A DNA stretch of 64,000 nt from Streptomyces sp. BHT-5-2 (GTDB taxonomy: Bacteria > Actinomycetota > Actinomycetes > Streptomycetales > Streptomycetaceae). The stretch is taken from contig NZ_CP081496.1 of NCBI RefSeq assembly GCF_019774615.1, positions 806,001-870,000 of the forward strand, written 5' to 3'. This document shows positions 47,277 to 55,153 of this stretch, in pieces. How positions within the stretch are numbered: position 1 is the first letter of the stretch; every line of letters starts with the position of its first letter. Below the pieces are notes generated by a model. That model was not told the origin of the DNA. It worked only from the letters and a program-made list of their open reading frames with translations, and searched no databases. The position numbers and the translations under genes were made by a program.

Positions 47277-47471
47277 TCAGCTCTCGTAGCGGTCCTCGAC
47301 GTCGTCCAGCGACTGCTGACCGCGCTCCCGGGACTGCTGGCCGCGCTCCTGGGCCTGCCGGCCGCGCTCCTGCTCCTGCTGCCGGCCCCGCTCACTGCCC
47401 TGCTGGGCCCGTCGCTTGGCCTCGTCCTTGAGCTGCTGCGCCTTGTCCTTGAACTGGTCTTCGATGCCCAT
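47277..47471 (-). CDS. small hydrophilic Gln/Arg/Glu-repeat protein, CsbD-like start
   Basis: 64 residues. MGIEDQFKDKAQQLKDEAKRRAQQ resembles the N-terminus of CsbD-type stress proteins, but the rest is a run of short repeats (QERGRQ, QERGQQS, RERGQQS) ending LDDVEDRYES. No hydrophobic core, so it is probably disordered or a single long helix. AGGAG is eight bases before ATG 47471. Similar short proteins are common in Streptomyces; CsbD-like proteins are usually stress-induced. Function is not known. Confidence 0.7.
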   Translation of the reverse strand: MGIEDQFKDKAQQLKDEAKRRAQQGSERGRQQEQERGRQAQERGQQSRERGQQSLDDVEDRYES

Positions 47472-47618
47472 GCTGTTCACTCCTGTAGGGGGTGTTGGGG
47501 ATCGGGCTCGACAAGCGTGACACGAACAGACATCCGTCGCATTTCGATCACAATCGGGCACTCTCCGTGGCCGGTCCCGGGCCTGCGCCGGCCCTGAACC
47601 CGCCTCCCCCGGCCGTTC

Positions 47619-48497
47619 CTAGCCGCTCGTCCGGGCCTTCTCGTCCGCCTCGCCGCCCGCGCCGACGAGCCCGGGCCGGAACCCGTCGAGCCGGCCCCCG
47701 AACCGCCGCATCTCGCGCTGCCCCACCGTGCCTATGACGGCGGGCAGATACCCGCGCACCGACTGCATCCCGCGCAGCCACCACTGCCCGTAGACGTGCG
47801 CGGAGCGGCGCTCGATTCCGGCCACCAGGCGGTCCACGGCCGGGCCCAGCGGATAGGTCTTGTTGGACGGCCAGGGCAGCCGGGCGCGCAACTCCCGCAT
47901 CAGGTCCTCGCGGTCGGCGCCGCGCACCATGTCGGTGTCGGTCCAGCTCAGATAGCCGACCCCGACCCGGACGCCCCTGTGGCCGACCTCGGCCCGCAGG
48001 CTGTGCGCGAACGCCTCCACGCCCGACTTGGAGGCGCAGTACGCACTCAGCATCGGCGCCGGCGTGATCGCGGCGAGCGAGGCGATCTGGAGGAAGTAGC
48101 CGCGGGAGGCGGCCAGCGCCGGCAGGAACGCCCGGCCGGTGACCGCGCTCCCGATCAGGTTGACCTCGATGACGCGCCGCCAGGCCACCGGGTCGGAGTC
48201 CGCGAACGGACCGCCGGTCGCCACCCCGGCGTTGGCCACGACCACGTCGATCTTCCCGAAGCGGAGCCGCACCTCCTCGGCGACCCGGGACATCGCCTCG
48301 TGGTCGGTGACGTCGGCGTGCCAGTGGTGGGCCGGGCCGTGCAACGAGGCGGCGACCGCGCGCAGTTCGTCGGGTTCCAGGCCGACCAGCGCCAGGGTCG
48401 CGCCGCGCGCCGACAGCTTGCGCGCCAGCAGCGCCCCGACCCCGCGCGCCGCGCCGGTGACGACCACGACCTGCCCGTCGAGCCTGCTTCCGTTCAC
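47619..48497 (-). CDS. short-chain dehydrogenase, last gene of the monooxygenase operon
   Basis: A 292-residue classical SDR: VVVTGAARGVGALLARKL (cofactor loop), NAGVATGGPF, catalytic YCASKSGVEAFAHSLRAEV, then a longer C-terminal part (about 220-290). GTG 48497 overlaps the hydrolase stop (GTGA), with GGAG eight bases upstream. Third gene after the Baeyer-Villiger monooxygenase and hydrolase. An alcohol-to-ketone oxidation feeding the monooxygenase, or reduction of a product aldehyde, would both fit. Confidence 0.88.
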   Translation of the reverse strand: MNGSRLDGQVVVVTGAARGVGALLARKLSARGATLALVGLEPDELRAVAASLHGPAHHWHADVTDHEAMSRVAEEVRLRFGKIDVVVANAGVATGGPFADSDPVAWRRVIEVNLIGSAVTGRAFLPALAASRGYFLQIASLAAITPAPMLSAYCASKSGVEAFAHSLRAEVGHRGVRVGVGYLSWTDTDMVRGADREDLMRELRARLPWPSNKTYPLGPAVDRLVAGIERRSAHVYGQWWLRGMQSVRGYLPAVIGTVGQREMRRFGGRLDGFRPGLVGAGGEADEKARTSG

Positions 48498-49582
48498 GCC
48501 GCCTTCTCCTTCTTCTGCGGATCGTTCTTCTGCGGATCGTTCTTCTGCCGATCGTTCTTCTGCTGCTCCGTCTGCTGCCGCCCTGCCTTCTGCTGCTCTG
48601 CCTTCTGCCGCTCCGCCTGCTGCTGCTCCGTCTTCTGCTCTGCGGCCGGGCGCTCGTCGTGCGGGGCGGCGACGTCGGCCAGGTGGTCGCGGACGAGCTC
48701 CCGCAACCGTCCGGCGACCGCGTCCGGGTCCTCGACGGGGGTCATATGGCCGAGCCCGGGCAGCTCGGTGAGCCCCACGCACTGCGGCAGGACCGAGGCC
48801 AGCCGCCGGGCGTGCACGAAGGGGGTGAGCCGGTCCGCGGTGCCCGCGAGGACCGCGGTCGGCACCTCCAACCGGCTGACGCCACGGGTCAGTTGGAGGT
48901 GGTAGAGCACCATGCCCCAGCGGGCCCGGACGCCGGTCGGGCAGGCGTGCACGATGCGCGCGCACGCCTCGATCTGCTCGGCGCTCGACCCGGGGCCCAT
49001 CGTGGCGTACCGCAGGGCGTGCCCGGCGACCGGGGAGACCGGGCCGAGCGGGGCGCGCGAGCCGAGCAGGAGCCGGTGCGCCCGCCGGCGGCCGCCGGGG
49101 GTCGGCAGCGGGAACACCCGCGACTCGGCGGCCAGGTCGGCGCAGCCGGTGCTGCACAGCAGGACGGCCGCGGCCCGTGCGCGCAGCTCCGGCCGCTCGG
49201 CGGCGGCCATGATCGTCATCCCGCCCATGGAGTGCCCGCCGACGACCGCCCGTTCACCAGGAGCGAGACTCTGCTCCAGGACGGCGACGAGGTCGTCGGC
49301 GAGCGCGCGGGTGCTGTACCCGGCGGGTGGCACGGCCGGGCTGCGCCCGTGGCCCCGCTGGTCGTAGAGGATCACCTTGTGGTCGCCGGCCAGTTCCCGG
49401 ACGACCGCCGCCCAGAACGCGGTCGAGCAGGTCCAGCCGTGCGCCAGGACCACCGCCGGGGCGTCCTCGGGGCCGTGGACCTCGGCGTGCAGCCGGGACC
49501 CGTCGGCGGAGGTGACCTCCAGCGTCCTGCGGGGCACCGGCGGGGCGTGGCGGCCCCGGGTGAGGTGTGCCGGCCGCCTCAT
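48494..49582 (-). CDS. alpha/beta hydrolase with pentapeptide-repeat tail
   Basis: 362 residues. The first 310 are an alpha/beta hydrolase: VVLAHGWTCSTAFW (oxyanion loop), VVGGHSMGGMTIM with nucleophilic Ser, GTADRLTPF with acidic Asp, and GLGHMTPVEDP with His. The last 50 residues are pure charged repeat (EQQQA, ERQKA, EQQKN, DRQKN, DPQKN), encoded by nine 15-bp units at 48511-48645. It starts at ATG 49582 overlapping the monooxygenase stop. It likely cleaves the ester or lactone made by the monooxygenase. Confidence 0.9.
   Translation of the reverse strand: MRRPAHLTRGRHAPPVPRRTLEVTSADGSRLHAEVHGPEDAPAVVLAHGWTCSTAFWAAVVRELAGDHKVILYDQRGHGRSPAVPPAGYSTRALADDLVAVLEQSLAPGERAVVGGHSMGGMTIMAAAERPELRARAAAVLLCSTGCADLAAESRVFPLPTPGGRRRAHRLLLGSRAPLGPVSPVAGHALRYATMGPGSSAEQIEACARIVHACPTGVRARWGMVLYHLQLTRGVSRLEVPTAVLAGTADRLTPFVHARRLASVLPQCVGLTELPGLGHMTPVEDPDAVAGRLRELVRDHLADVAAPHDERPAAEQKTEQQQAERQKAEQQKAGRQQTEQQKNDRQKNDPQKNDPQKKEKAA
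48511..48645. repeat. nine 15-bp tandem repeats in a coding region
   Basis: Nine consecutive 15-bp units, the first three being nearly identical (TCTTCTGCGGATCGT), fill 48511-48645 without interruption. On the minus strand each encodes a pentapeptide of type (E/D)(Q/R/P)Q(K/Q)x, forming the hydrolase tail. Length change by unit gain or loss would keep the frame. Confidence 0.9.
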
Positions 49583-51144
49583 GCCGCCACCCCCTCGGCG
49601 GCCTGGCGGCCCACGGTGACCGCCCGGCCCTCGGCGGCCGGCGGCGGTTCGTCCTCCGGTCGCCCCTTCGACGGCCGGATCACCTCGTACTCGGCCAGGT
49701 CCACCTGCCGGGTCGCCCGGCGGAACTCGGCGGTGGTGCCCGGCCAGGCGGTGGTGTTGCGCCCGTTGGCGTCCAGGTACCAGCTGTCGCAGCCGCCGGT
49801 GTTCCACACCGTGCGCCGCATCCGCTGCTGGACGGTGCGGGTCCACTCGTCGACCGCGGACCGCCGGGCGTCCAGCGCGATCCGGCCGCCGAGGAGGTCC
49901 AGTTGGCGCAGGAAGTCGACGAGGTAGTTCAGCTGCGACTCGATCATCAGGATCATCGAGCTGTTCCCCAGGCCGGTGTTGGGCCCGATGATGGTGAGGA
50001 AGTTGGGGAAGCCGGCCGCGCTGGTGCCGCGCAGCGCCGCCATGCCGTCCGTCCACTCCTCGGCGAGGGTGGTACCGCGGGCCCCGGTGACCCGCTGGGC
50101 GATCGGCATGTCCGTGACGTGGAAGCCGGTGCCGAAGACGATCGCGTCCGCCTCGGCCTCGGTGCCGTCCGCCGCGACCAGGACGTTGCCCCGGATCTCG
50201 CGCAGCCCGGAGGTCACCACGTCCACGTTGGGCCGGGTCAGCGCCGGGTACCAGGTGTTGGACAGCAGGATCCGCTTGCAGCCGATGCGGTAGTCGGGGG
50301 TCAGCCGGGCGCGCAGCGCCGGGTCCTTGATCGCCTTGCGCATGTGCGACTTGGCGAGGTTTTCCAGGAGTCCCAGCTCGCCGGGCCGCTTGGTGAACGC
50401 GCCGACCTGCATCTCCCGGATGGCCCACAGGAGTTGGCGGCGCAGTCGGCGGGTGGCCGGCACCTTGGTGTGCAGCCACCGCTCGGGCCCGCTGATCCGC
50501 CGGTCGGCCCGCGGCATCACCCACGGCGGGGTCCGCTGGAACACCGTCAGCCGGCCGACCTCGGGCTGGATCTCCGGCACGATCTGGATCGCCGAGGCGC
50601 CGGTGCCGACCACGGCGACCCGTTTGCCCCGCAAGTCGTAGTCGTGGTCCCAGCGCGCCGAGTGGAAGACCCTGCCGGGGAAGTCCGCCAGCCCCGGGAT
50701 GTCGGGGATCTGCGGGTCGGAGAGCGGCCCGGTGGCCGACACCACCACATCGGCGGTGTACGGCCCCTGGGCGGTGTCGATCTCCCACCACAGCTCCCGG
50801 CCGTTCCAGCGCATGGCGCGCACCTCGGCGCCGAGGCGCAGGTGCGGCCGCAGCCCGAAGGTGTCCGTCACCCGCTCCAGGTACGCCCGGATGTGCGGCT
50901 GCCCGCTGAAGTTGCGCGGCCACTCCGGATTGGGCGCGAACGAGAACGAGTACAGGTGCGAGGGCACGTCGCAGGCGCACCCCGGATAGCTGTTGTCCCG
51001 CCAGGTGCCGCCCACCGCGTCCGCCCGCTCCAGGACCACGAAGTCGGTGATCCCCGCGCGCCGCAGCCGTACGGCGGCCCCCAGTCCGCCGAACCCCGAT
51101 CCGATCACCGCCACCCGCACATGCCGCTGCCCGTCGTCGGCCAT
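49579..51144 (-). CDS. type I Baeyer-Villiger flavin monooxygenase
   Basis: A 521-residue FAD/NADPH enzyme that inserts oxygen into ketones to give esters or lactones. FAD-site VIGSGFGGLGAA (about 13-24), the Baeyer-Villiger fingerprint FPGRVFHSARWD (155-166, FxGxxxHxxxWD), and NADPH-site VAVVGTGASAIQ (176-187) are all present. GGAGG lies ten bases before ATG 51144. It leads a three-gene operon with overlapping stops and starts and is divergent from a MerR regulator, with a 13-bp inverted repeat between. Confidence 0.93.
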   Translation of the reverse strand: MADDGQRHVRVAVIGSGFGGLGAAVRLRRAGITDFVVLERADAVGGTWRDNSYPGCACDVPSHLYSFSFAPNPEWPRNFSGQPHIRAYLERVTDTFGLRPHLRLGAEVRAMRWNGRELWWEIDTAQGPYTADVVVSATGPLSDPQIPDIPGLADFPGRVFHSARWDHDYDLRGKRVAVVGTGASAIQIVPEIQPEVGRLTVFQRTPPWVMPRADRRISGPERWLHTKVPATRRLRRQLLWAIREMQVGAFTKRPGELGLLENLAKSHMRKAIKDPALRARLTPDYRIGCKRILLSNTWYPALTRPNVDVVTSGLREIRGNVLVAADGTEAEADAIVFGTGFHVTDMPIAQRVTGARGTTLAEEWTDGMAALRGTSAAGFPNFLTIIGPNTGLGNSSMILMIESQLNYLVDFLRQLDLLGGRIALDARRSAVDEWTRTVQQRMRRTVWNTGGCDSWYLDANGRNTTAWPGTTAEFRRATRQVDLAEYEVIRPSKGRPEDEPPPAAEGRAVTVGRQAAEGVAA

Positions 51145-51180
51145 GCCGCCGCCACCTCCCGAGTCGACGCTTCACCGTCC

Positions 51181-51212
51181 CCAATCGCGCCAGCAATCAC
51201 TGGCACGATTGG
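51181..51212. promoter_or_regulatory. 13-bp inverted repeat between monooxygenase and merR genes
   Basis: CCAATCGCGCCAG (51181-51193) and CTGGCACGATTGG (51200-51212) are complementary at 12 of 13 positions around a six-base spacer. The site is 37 bp upstream of the monooxygenase start and 112 bp from merR, a good operator for a divergently encoded regulator. A smaller GGAAG/CTTCC repeat lies at 51265-51277. Confidence 0.7.
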
Positions 51213-51323
51213 CACGGTTGGAGCGTAGGACAGTCCCGTACCGAGCGGTAGGGGTCGAACGGGGGGAAGTTACTTCCGGTCACACCCGAGGCCCTCCGGC
51301 ACCGCCCCGCATAGGCTGGCCCC

Positions 51324-52163
51324 GTGGCAGACCAGGCGGCAGCACCGACCCCCCAGGGCCCCCGGGACGCGGACACCCGCACCCCCCAAGGGGACACGCA
51401 CCCCCAAAGCGCCCCGAAGGAGCGCGAGTTCAGGATGGCCGACCTGGCCCGGGAAGCCGGCATCACCGTCCGCACGCTGCGCTTCTACCGCGAGCGCAAG
51501 CTCATCCCGCCGCCCCGCCGCGAGGGCCGGATCGCCTGGTACAACGAGCACCACCTCGCCCGCCTGCGCACCATCGCCGCCCTCCTGGAGCGCGGCCACA
51601 CCCTCGGCGGGATAGCCGAACTCCTCACCGCCTTCGAGACCGGCCGCGACGTCGGCGAACTCCTCGGCCTCCCCAGCCCGCTGCTGACCCCCTGGTCCGA
51701 GGAGACCCCGGTCCGCCTCACCCCCGAGGAACTGGCCGACCACTTCAGCGGCGAGGTCACCCCGGCGAACCTCACCGCCTCGCTCGCGCTCGGCTATCTG
51801 GCCGTGGACGGCGACGAGTTCGTGCACATCAGCCGGCGCCTGCTGGACGCCTCCACCAGCCTGGTCGCCCAAGGCGTCCCGCTCGCCGCCGTACTGGAGG
51901 CCGGCGGCCGGGTCCGCGCGCACGCCGACGCCCTCGCCGACCTCTTCACCACCCTCGTCCGCCGCCACCTCGTCACCACGCTCGACGACCTCCCCCGGGC
52001 CACCGAGGCGGTGGAGAACCTCCGCCCCCTGGCCAAGGGCGTCGTCGAGGCCGAACTCTCCATGGCGATGGACCGCCGCATCCGCACAGAACTGGAGAGC
52101 CTGCTGGGCGGCCGGACCGCACCGCCCCAGGACACCGACGGCGCAGCGGAAGCCGACGACTGA
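51324..52163 (+). CDS. MerR-family regulator
   Basis: 279 residues. After a disordered 35-residue Pro/Thr/Asp leader, the MerR HTH reads MADLAREAGITVRTLRFYRERKLIPPPRREGRIAWYNEHHLARLRTIAALLERGHTLGGIAELL (about 38-100). The remaining 180 residues form a helical effector domain with no cysteines near the HTH, so an organic ligand is likelier than a metal. GTG 51324 lies six bases after -10-like TAGGCT, suggesting a leaderless mRNA. Divergent from the monooxygenase operon, its probable target. Confidence 0.88.
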   Translation: MADQAAAPTPQGPRDADTRTPQGDTHPQSAPKEREFRMADLAREAGITVRTLRFYRERKLIPPPRREGRIAWYNEHHLARLRTIAALLERGHTLGGIAELLTAFETGRDVGELLGLPSPLLTPWSEETPVRLTPEELADHFSGEVTPANLTASLALGYLAVDGDEFVHISRRLLDASTSLVAQGVPLAAVLEAGGRVRAHADALADLFTTLVRRHLVTTLDDLPRATEAVENLRPLAKGVVEAELSMAMDRRIRTELESLLGGRTAPPQDTDGAAEADD

Positions 52164-52188
52164 CCGGGCCCGGCGGACCGGCGGACGC

Positions 52189-52992
52189 CTACGCCTCGTA
52201 CACCACCGTCACCGGCGCATGGTCGCTCCACCGCTGGTCGTAGGAGGCCGCCCGCTCCACGTACGCCTTGACGGCCCGGGCCGCCAGTCCGGGCGTGCAC
52301 ATGTGGTAGTCGATGCGCCACCCGGCGTCGTTGTCGAAGGCCCGCCCGCGGTAGGACCACCACGAGTACGGCCCCTCGGCGTCCGGGTGCAGCGCGCGGA
52401 CGGCGTCCACATAGCCGCCCCGCTCCTCGTCCAGCACCCCGGACAGCCAGGCCCGCTCCTCCGGCAGGAAGCCGGACTTCTTCTGGTTGGCCTTCCAGTT
52501 CTTCAGGTCGGCCTCCCGGTGGGCGATGTTCCAGTCACCGCAGACCACCACCTCGCGGCCGTCCGCCGCGGCGCGCTCGCGCAGCCCGACCAGATACGGC
52601 AGGAACTCCGCCATGAAGCGTTCCTTCTCGTCCTGCCGCTCGGTGCCGACCTCGCCGGACGGCAGGTAGAGGCTGGCCACCGTCACCCCGGGCAGGTCCG
52701 CCTCGACGTAGCGCCCGCTGTCGTCGAACTCCGCCGACCCGAAGCCGACCCGCACCCGGTCCGGCTCCCGCCGCGTGTAGAGCGCGACCCCGGCCCGGCC
52801 CTTGGCGGCGGCCGGCGCGTGCACGGTGTGCCAGCCGGCCGGCTCCCGCACCTCGTCCGGCAGCTGGGCGGTCTCGGCCCGCACTTCCTGGAGGCAGAGC
52901 ACATCGGCGTCGGTCCCGGCCAGCCACGGCACGAAGCCCTTCTTGGCCGCGGCCCGCAGCCCGTTCACGTTCACAGAGGTCACGGTCAGCAT
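52189..52992 (-). CDS. xthA: exodeoxyribonuclease III
   Basis: A 267-residue AP endonuclease/3'-5' exonuclease of base excision repair. Motifs: VTSVNVNGLRAA, LCLQEVRAE (metal Glu), VVVCGDWNIAHREADLKN, and the C-terminal RIDYHMC and SDHAPVTVVYE with catalytic Asp-His. ATG 52992 starts at the family N-terminus. Convergent with merR. Confidence 0.94.
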   Translation of the reverse strand: MLTVTSVNVNGLRAAAKKGFVPWLAGTDADVLCLQEVRAETAQLPDEVREPAGWHTVHAPAAAKGRAGVALYTRREPDRVRVGFGSAEFDDSGRYVEADLPGVTVASLYLPSGEVGTERQDEKERFMAEFLPYLVGLRERAAADGREVVVCGDWNIAHREADLKNWKANQKKSGFLPEERAWLSGVLDEERGGYVDAVRALHPDAEGPYSWWSYRGRAFDNDAGWRIDYHMCTPGLAARAVKAYVERAASYDQRWSDHAPVTVVYEA

Positions 52993-53171
52993 CCCGGCAC
53001 CCTAACCCGGCACCCGTCGGCCGGGCCCACCCCCGCATACGACGAGACGGGCGGGCGTGCGGCGGCCCCACGGCGCGTCACCAGCCGAGCCGCCACTCCT
53101 CCGATTACCCTTTCGTCACTCTACGGAGTCAACCGGCATCAGAGCGCACCAAAGCACCCCTTGGAGACGAC

Positions 53172-53402
53172 ATGCGCAACCTCGGCAGGACCACCACCGC
53201 CGCCGCCCTCCTGTGCGGCGCCGCCCTCCTGGGCACCGGCACCGCCCAGGCCGACAGCGACCTGCTCGGCATCCGGCAGTCCAGTTCGTGCCTCAGAACG
53301 GTCCTCCCCGTCGACGCCGTCGGCGCCGTCGGGGTCGGCAGCGGCCTCCAGTCCACCAACCTGCTCCCGATCATCGGCTGCTCCAACTCCATCAGCAAGT
53401 GA
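53172..53402 (+). CDS. small secreted two-cysteine peptide
   Basis: 76 residues. MRNLGRTTTAAALLCGAALLGTGTAQA is a good Sec signal peptide with cleavage after AQA. The mature 49-residue part has two cysteines (in SSSCLRT and IIGCSNS) and is Ser/Val/Gly-rich, like small Streptomyces surface peptides of chaplin/rodlin-like size, though the chaplin motif is absent. GGAG lies about eight bases before ATG 53172. Short exported peptides of this kind are common near morphological genes; the role is unknown. Confidence 0.75.
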   Translation: MRNLGRTTTAAALLCGAALLGTGTAQADSDLLGIRQSSSCLRTVLPVDAVGAVGVGSGLQSTNLLPIIGCSNSISK

Positions 53403-53490
53403 GGCGGTCCATCCGGGGGTGGTCCACCTCACCCCCGCCGGGCCCGCCCTGCCCTTCGGTCGCGGGCGGCCCTTCCGTACCCTTCGCGTC

Positions 53491-53982
53491 ATGGAGATAC
53501 GTCCCGTCCGCTACGACCACCCCGACGCGGCCCTGCTCGACGAGCAGGTGCAGCAGGAGTACGTCCGGCGGTACGGCGACGGCGACCTGACGCCGCTGGC
53601 GCCGGAGATGTTCGTGCCGCCGTGCGGCCTGTACCTGATCGCGTACGAGGACGGCGTGCCGCTGGCCACCGGCGGCTGGCGGGTGCAGGAGGACCTCGCG
53701 GAGGGGTACGCCACCGGGGACGCCGAGATCAAGCGGATGTTCGTGGTGCCGCAGGCCCGCGGCCGCGGGCTGGCCCGGCGGATCCTGGCCGCGCTGGAGA
53801 CGGACGCCCTGGCGGCGGGCCGCACCCGGATGGTGCTGGAGACCGGCACCGAGCAGCCCGAGGCGCTCTCCCTGTACGCCTCCAGCGGCTACGCGATGGT
53901 CGAGTTCGACGAGAAGTTCGGCTACTACCGGACCTACGAGTCCAGTCGCTGCATGGCAAAGCAGCTGGTCAGCGCCGCCTAG
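53491..53982 (+). CDS. GNAT-family N-acetyltransferase
   Basis: 163 residues with the GNAT core: IKRMFVVPQARGRGLARRILAALETDALAAGRTRMVLETGTEQPEALSLYASSGY, where ARGRGLA binds acetyl-CoA. Substrate unknown. ATG 53491 lies seven bases after TACCCT (53478-53483), so the message may be leaderless; no ribosome site is visible. Confidence 0.88.
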   Translation: MEIRPVRYDHPDAALLDEQVQQEYVRRYGDGDLTPLAPEMFVPPCGLYLIAYEDGVPLATGGWRVQEDLAEGYATGDAEIKRMFVVPQARGRGLARRILAALETDALAAGRTRMVLETGTEQPEALSLYASSGYAMVEFDEKFGYYRTYESSRCMAKQLVSAA

Positions 53983-54039
53983 CCCCCGCACGTCCGCCGC
54001 CCGCTCCGCCTGCGGCGGCAGCTTGGGCCGATCCCGCCT

Positions 54040-54087
54040 TTGACACCTCCCGCGGCGCTCTCCATACTCATTCCACTAATTAACTAG
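54040..54087 (+). promoter_or_regulatory. promoter and GntR-type operator of the ABC operon
   Basis: TTGACA (54040-54045), a 17-bp spacer and CATACT (54063-54068) form a strong sigma-70-type promoter. CTAATTAACTAG (54076-54087), symmetrical at 10 of 12 positions, lies at the transcription start, resembling YtrA-subfamily GntR sites. GGGGGG precedes the GTG 54105 start. Confidence 0.75.
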
Positions 54088-54104
54088 CTAAAGGGGGGAT
54101 CAGC

Positions 54105-55049
54105 GTGCACGACCCGAGCCCGGGCCCCTGGGCGATCGAGGCCGACGACCTGGGGAAGCGGTTCCGCCGCCGGTGGGCGCTCCGGGAGTTCTCCTTCCGG
54201 CTGCCGGCCGGCCGCGTCTGCGCCATGGTCGGGCCCAACGGCGCCGGCAAGAGCACCCTCCTGGGCATCGCCGCCCGGTTGATCGAGCCGTCCACCGGCA
54301 CCCTGCGGCTGTGCGGCACATCGGCCGGCGACCCCGCCGCCCGGGAACGCGTCGCCTACCTCGCGCAGGACAAGCCCCTCTACCCGCGCTTCACGGTCGC
54401 CGAGACGCTCCGGCTCGGCCGCGAGCTCAACCCGCGCTGGGACCAGGCGCTGGCCGAACGCATCGTCCGCGGCGGCGGGATCGCGCCGGCCGCGCGGATC
54501 GGCACGCTCTCCGGCGGCCAGCGCACCCGCGTCGCCTTCGCGCTCGCCTTCGGCAAGCGCCCGGAGCTGCTGCTGCTCGACGAGCCGATGTCCGACCTGG
54601 ACCCGCTGGCCCGCGACGAGTTGTCCGGGCTGCTGATGGCGGAGGCCGCCGAGCACGGCACCACCGTGCTGATGTCGTCCCACATGCTGACCGAGGTCGA
54701 GGAGATGTGCGACCACCTCCTCGTCGTGGCCGGCGGCCGGCTGCGGATGGCCGGCCCGACCGAGGCACTGGTGCCCGCGCACACCCTGGTGACCGGGCGG
54801 ACCGTCGACGGCCGGGTCCCCGGGGAGCTGGCCGAGCGGCACACCGTCGTCGAATCCCGCGTCAGCGGACGGCAGTTCAGCGCCATGGTCCGCCCGGCCG
54901 GACCGCTCGCCGACCGCCCGGAGGCCACCCCCGACGCCCCCTGGGACGTCATGGCGCCGAGCCTGGAGGAGATCCTGCTGGCCTGCATGCGCGCCCCGGA
55001 GGCACCCGCCCTGATCGTGGACGAGGCCCGGAAGGAGACCGCGGCATGA
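54105..55049 (+). CDS. ABC transporter ATP-binding protein
   Basis: 314 residues. Walker A GPNGAGKST (about 46-54), signature LSGGQRTRVAFALA, Walker B LLLLDEPMSDLDPLARDEL, and a switch histidine in MSSHMLTEVEEM. The C-terminal 90 residues are an accessory domain typical of YtrB/YhaQ-like exporters. It forms an operon with the permease (55150) and a YtrA-type regulator (56246). Its stop overlaps an ATG (55046) that opens a 35-codon frame made by a repeat insertion. Confidence 0.92.
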   Translation: MHDPSPGPWAIEADDLGKRFRRRWALREFSFRLPAGRVCAMVGPNGAGKSTLLGIAARLIEPSTGTLRLCGTSAGDPAARERVAYLAQDKPLYPRFTVAETLRLGRELNPRWDQALAERIVRGGGIAPAARIGTLSGGQRTRVAFALAFGKRPELLLLDEPMSDLDPLARDELSGLLMAEAAEHGTTVLMSSHMLTEVEEMCDHLLVVAGGRLRMAGPTEALVPAHTLVTGRTVDGRVPGELAERHTVVESRVSGRQFSAMVRPAGPLADRPEATPDAPWDVMAPSLEEILLACMRAPEAPALIVDEARKETAA

Positions 55050-55153
55050 GCGAACGAAGCATGGGGGTCCCCCCGGTCGGAGACTGGGGGAGAATCATCA
55101 AAAGGTGCGCACCGAGCGCATGCGAGGCCGAGCGAAGCGAGGCATTGGCATGA
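55046..55153 (+). other. 35-codon frame created by a repeat insertion at the ATPase/permease junction
   Basis: GGCATGAGCG occurs at 55043-55052 and again at 55147-55156, 104 bp apart. The first copy overlaps the ATPase stop (ATGA), the second holds the permease start. Between them lie a CCCCCGGTC/GACTGGGGG hairpin and the 56-bp element also found before rsmA. The frame from ATG 55046 has 35 codons and ends with a TGA overlapping the permease ATG. Direct repeats suggest an insertion with target duplication. Whether the peptide is made or simply keeps ribosomes coupled is inferred. Confidence 0.7.

Noticed and set aside
48511-48645. Regular short repeats considered as a CRISPR array.
   Set aside because: Units are 15 bp without spacers and lie in frame inside a hydrolase gene. 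No CRISPR array or cas gene is seen anywhere in the window.
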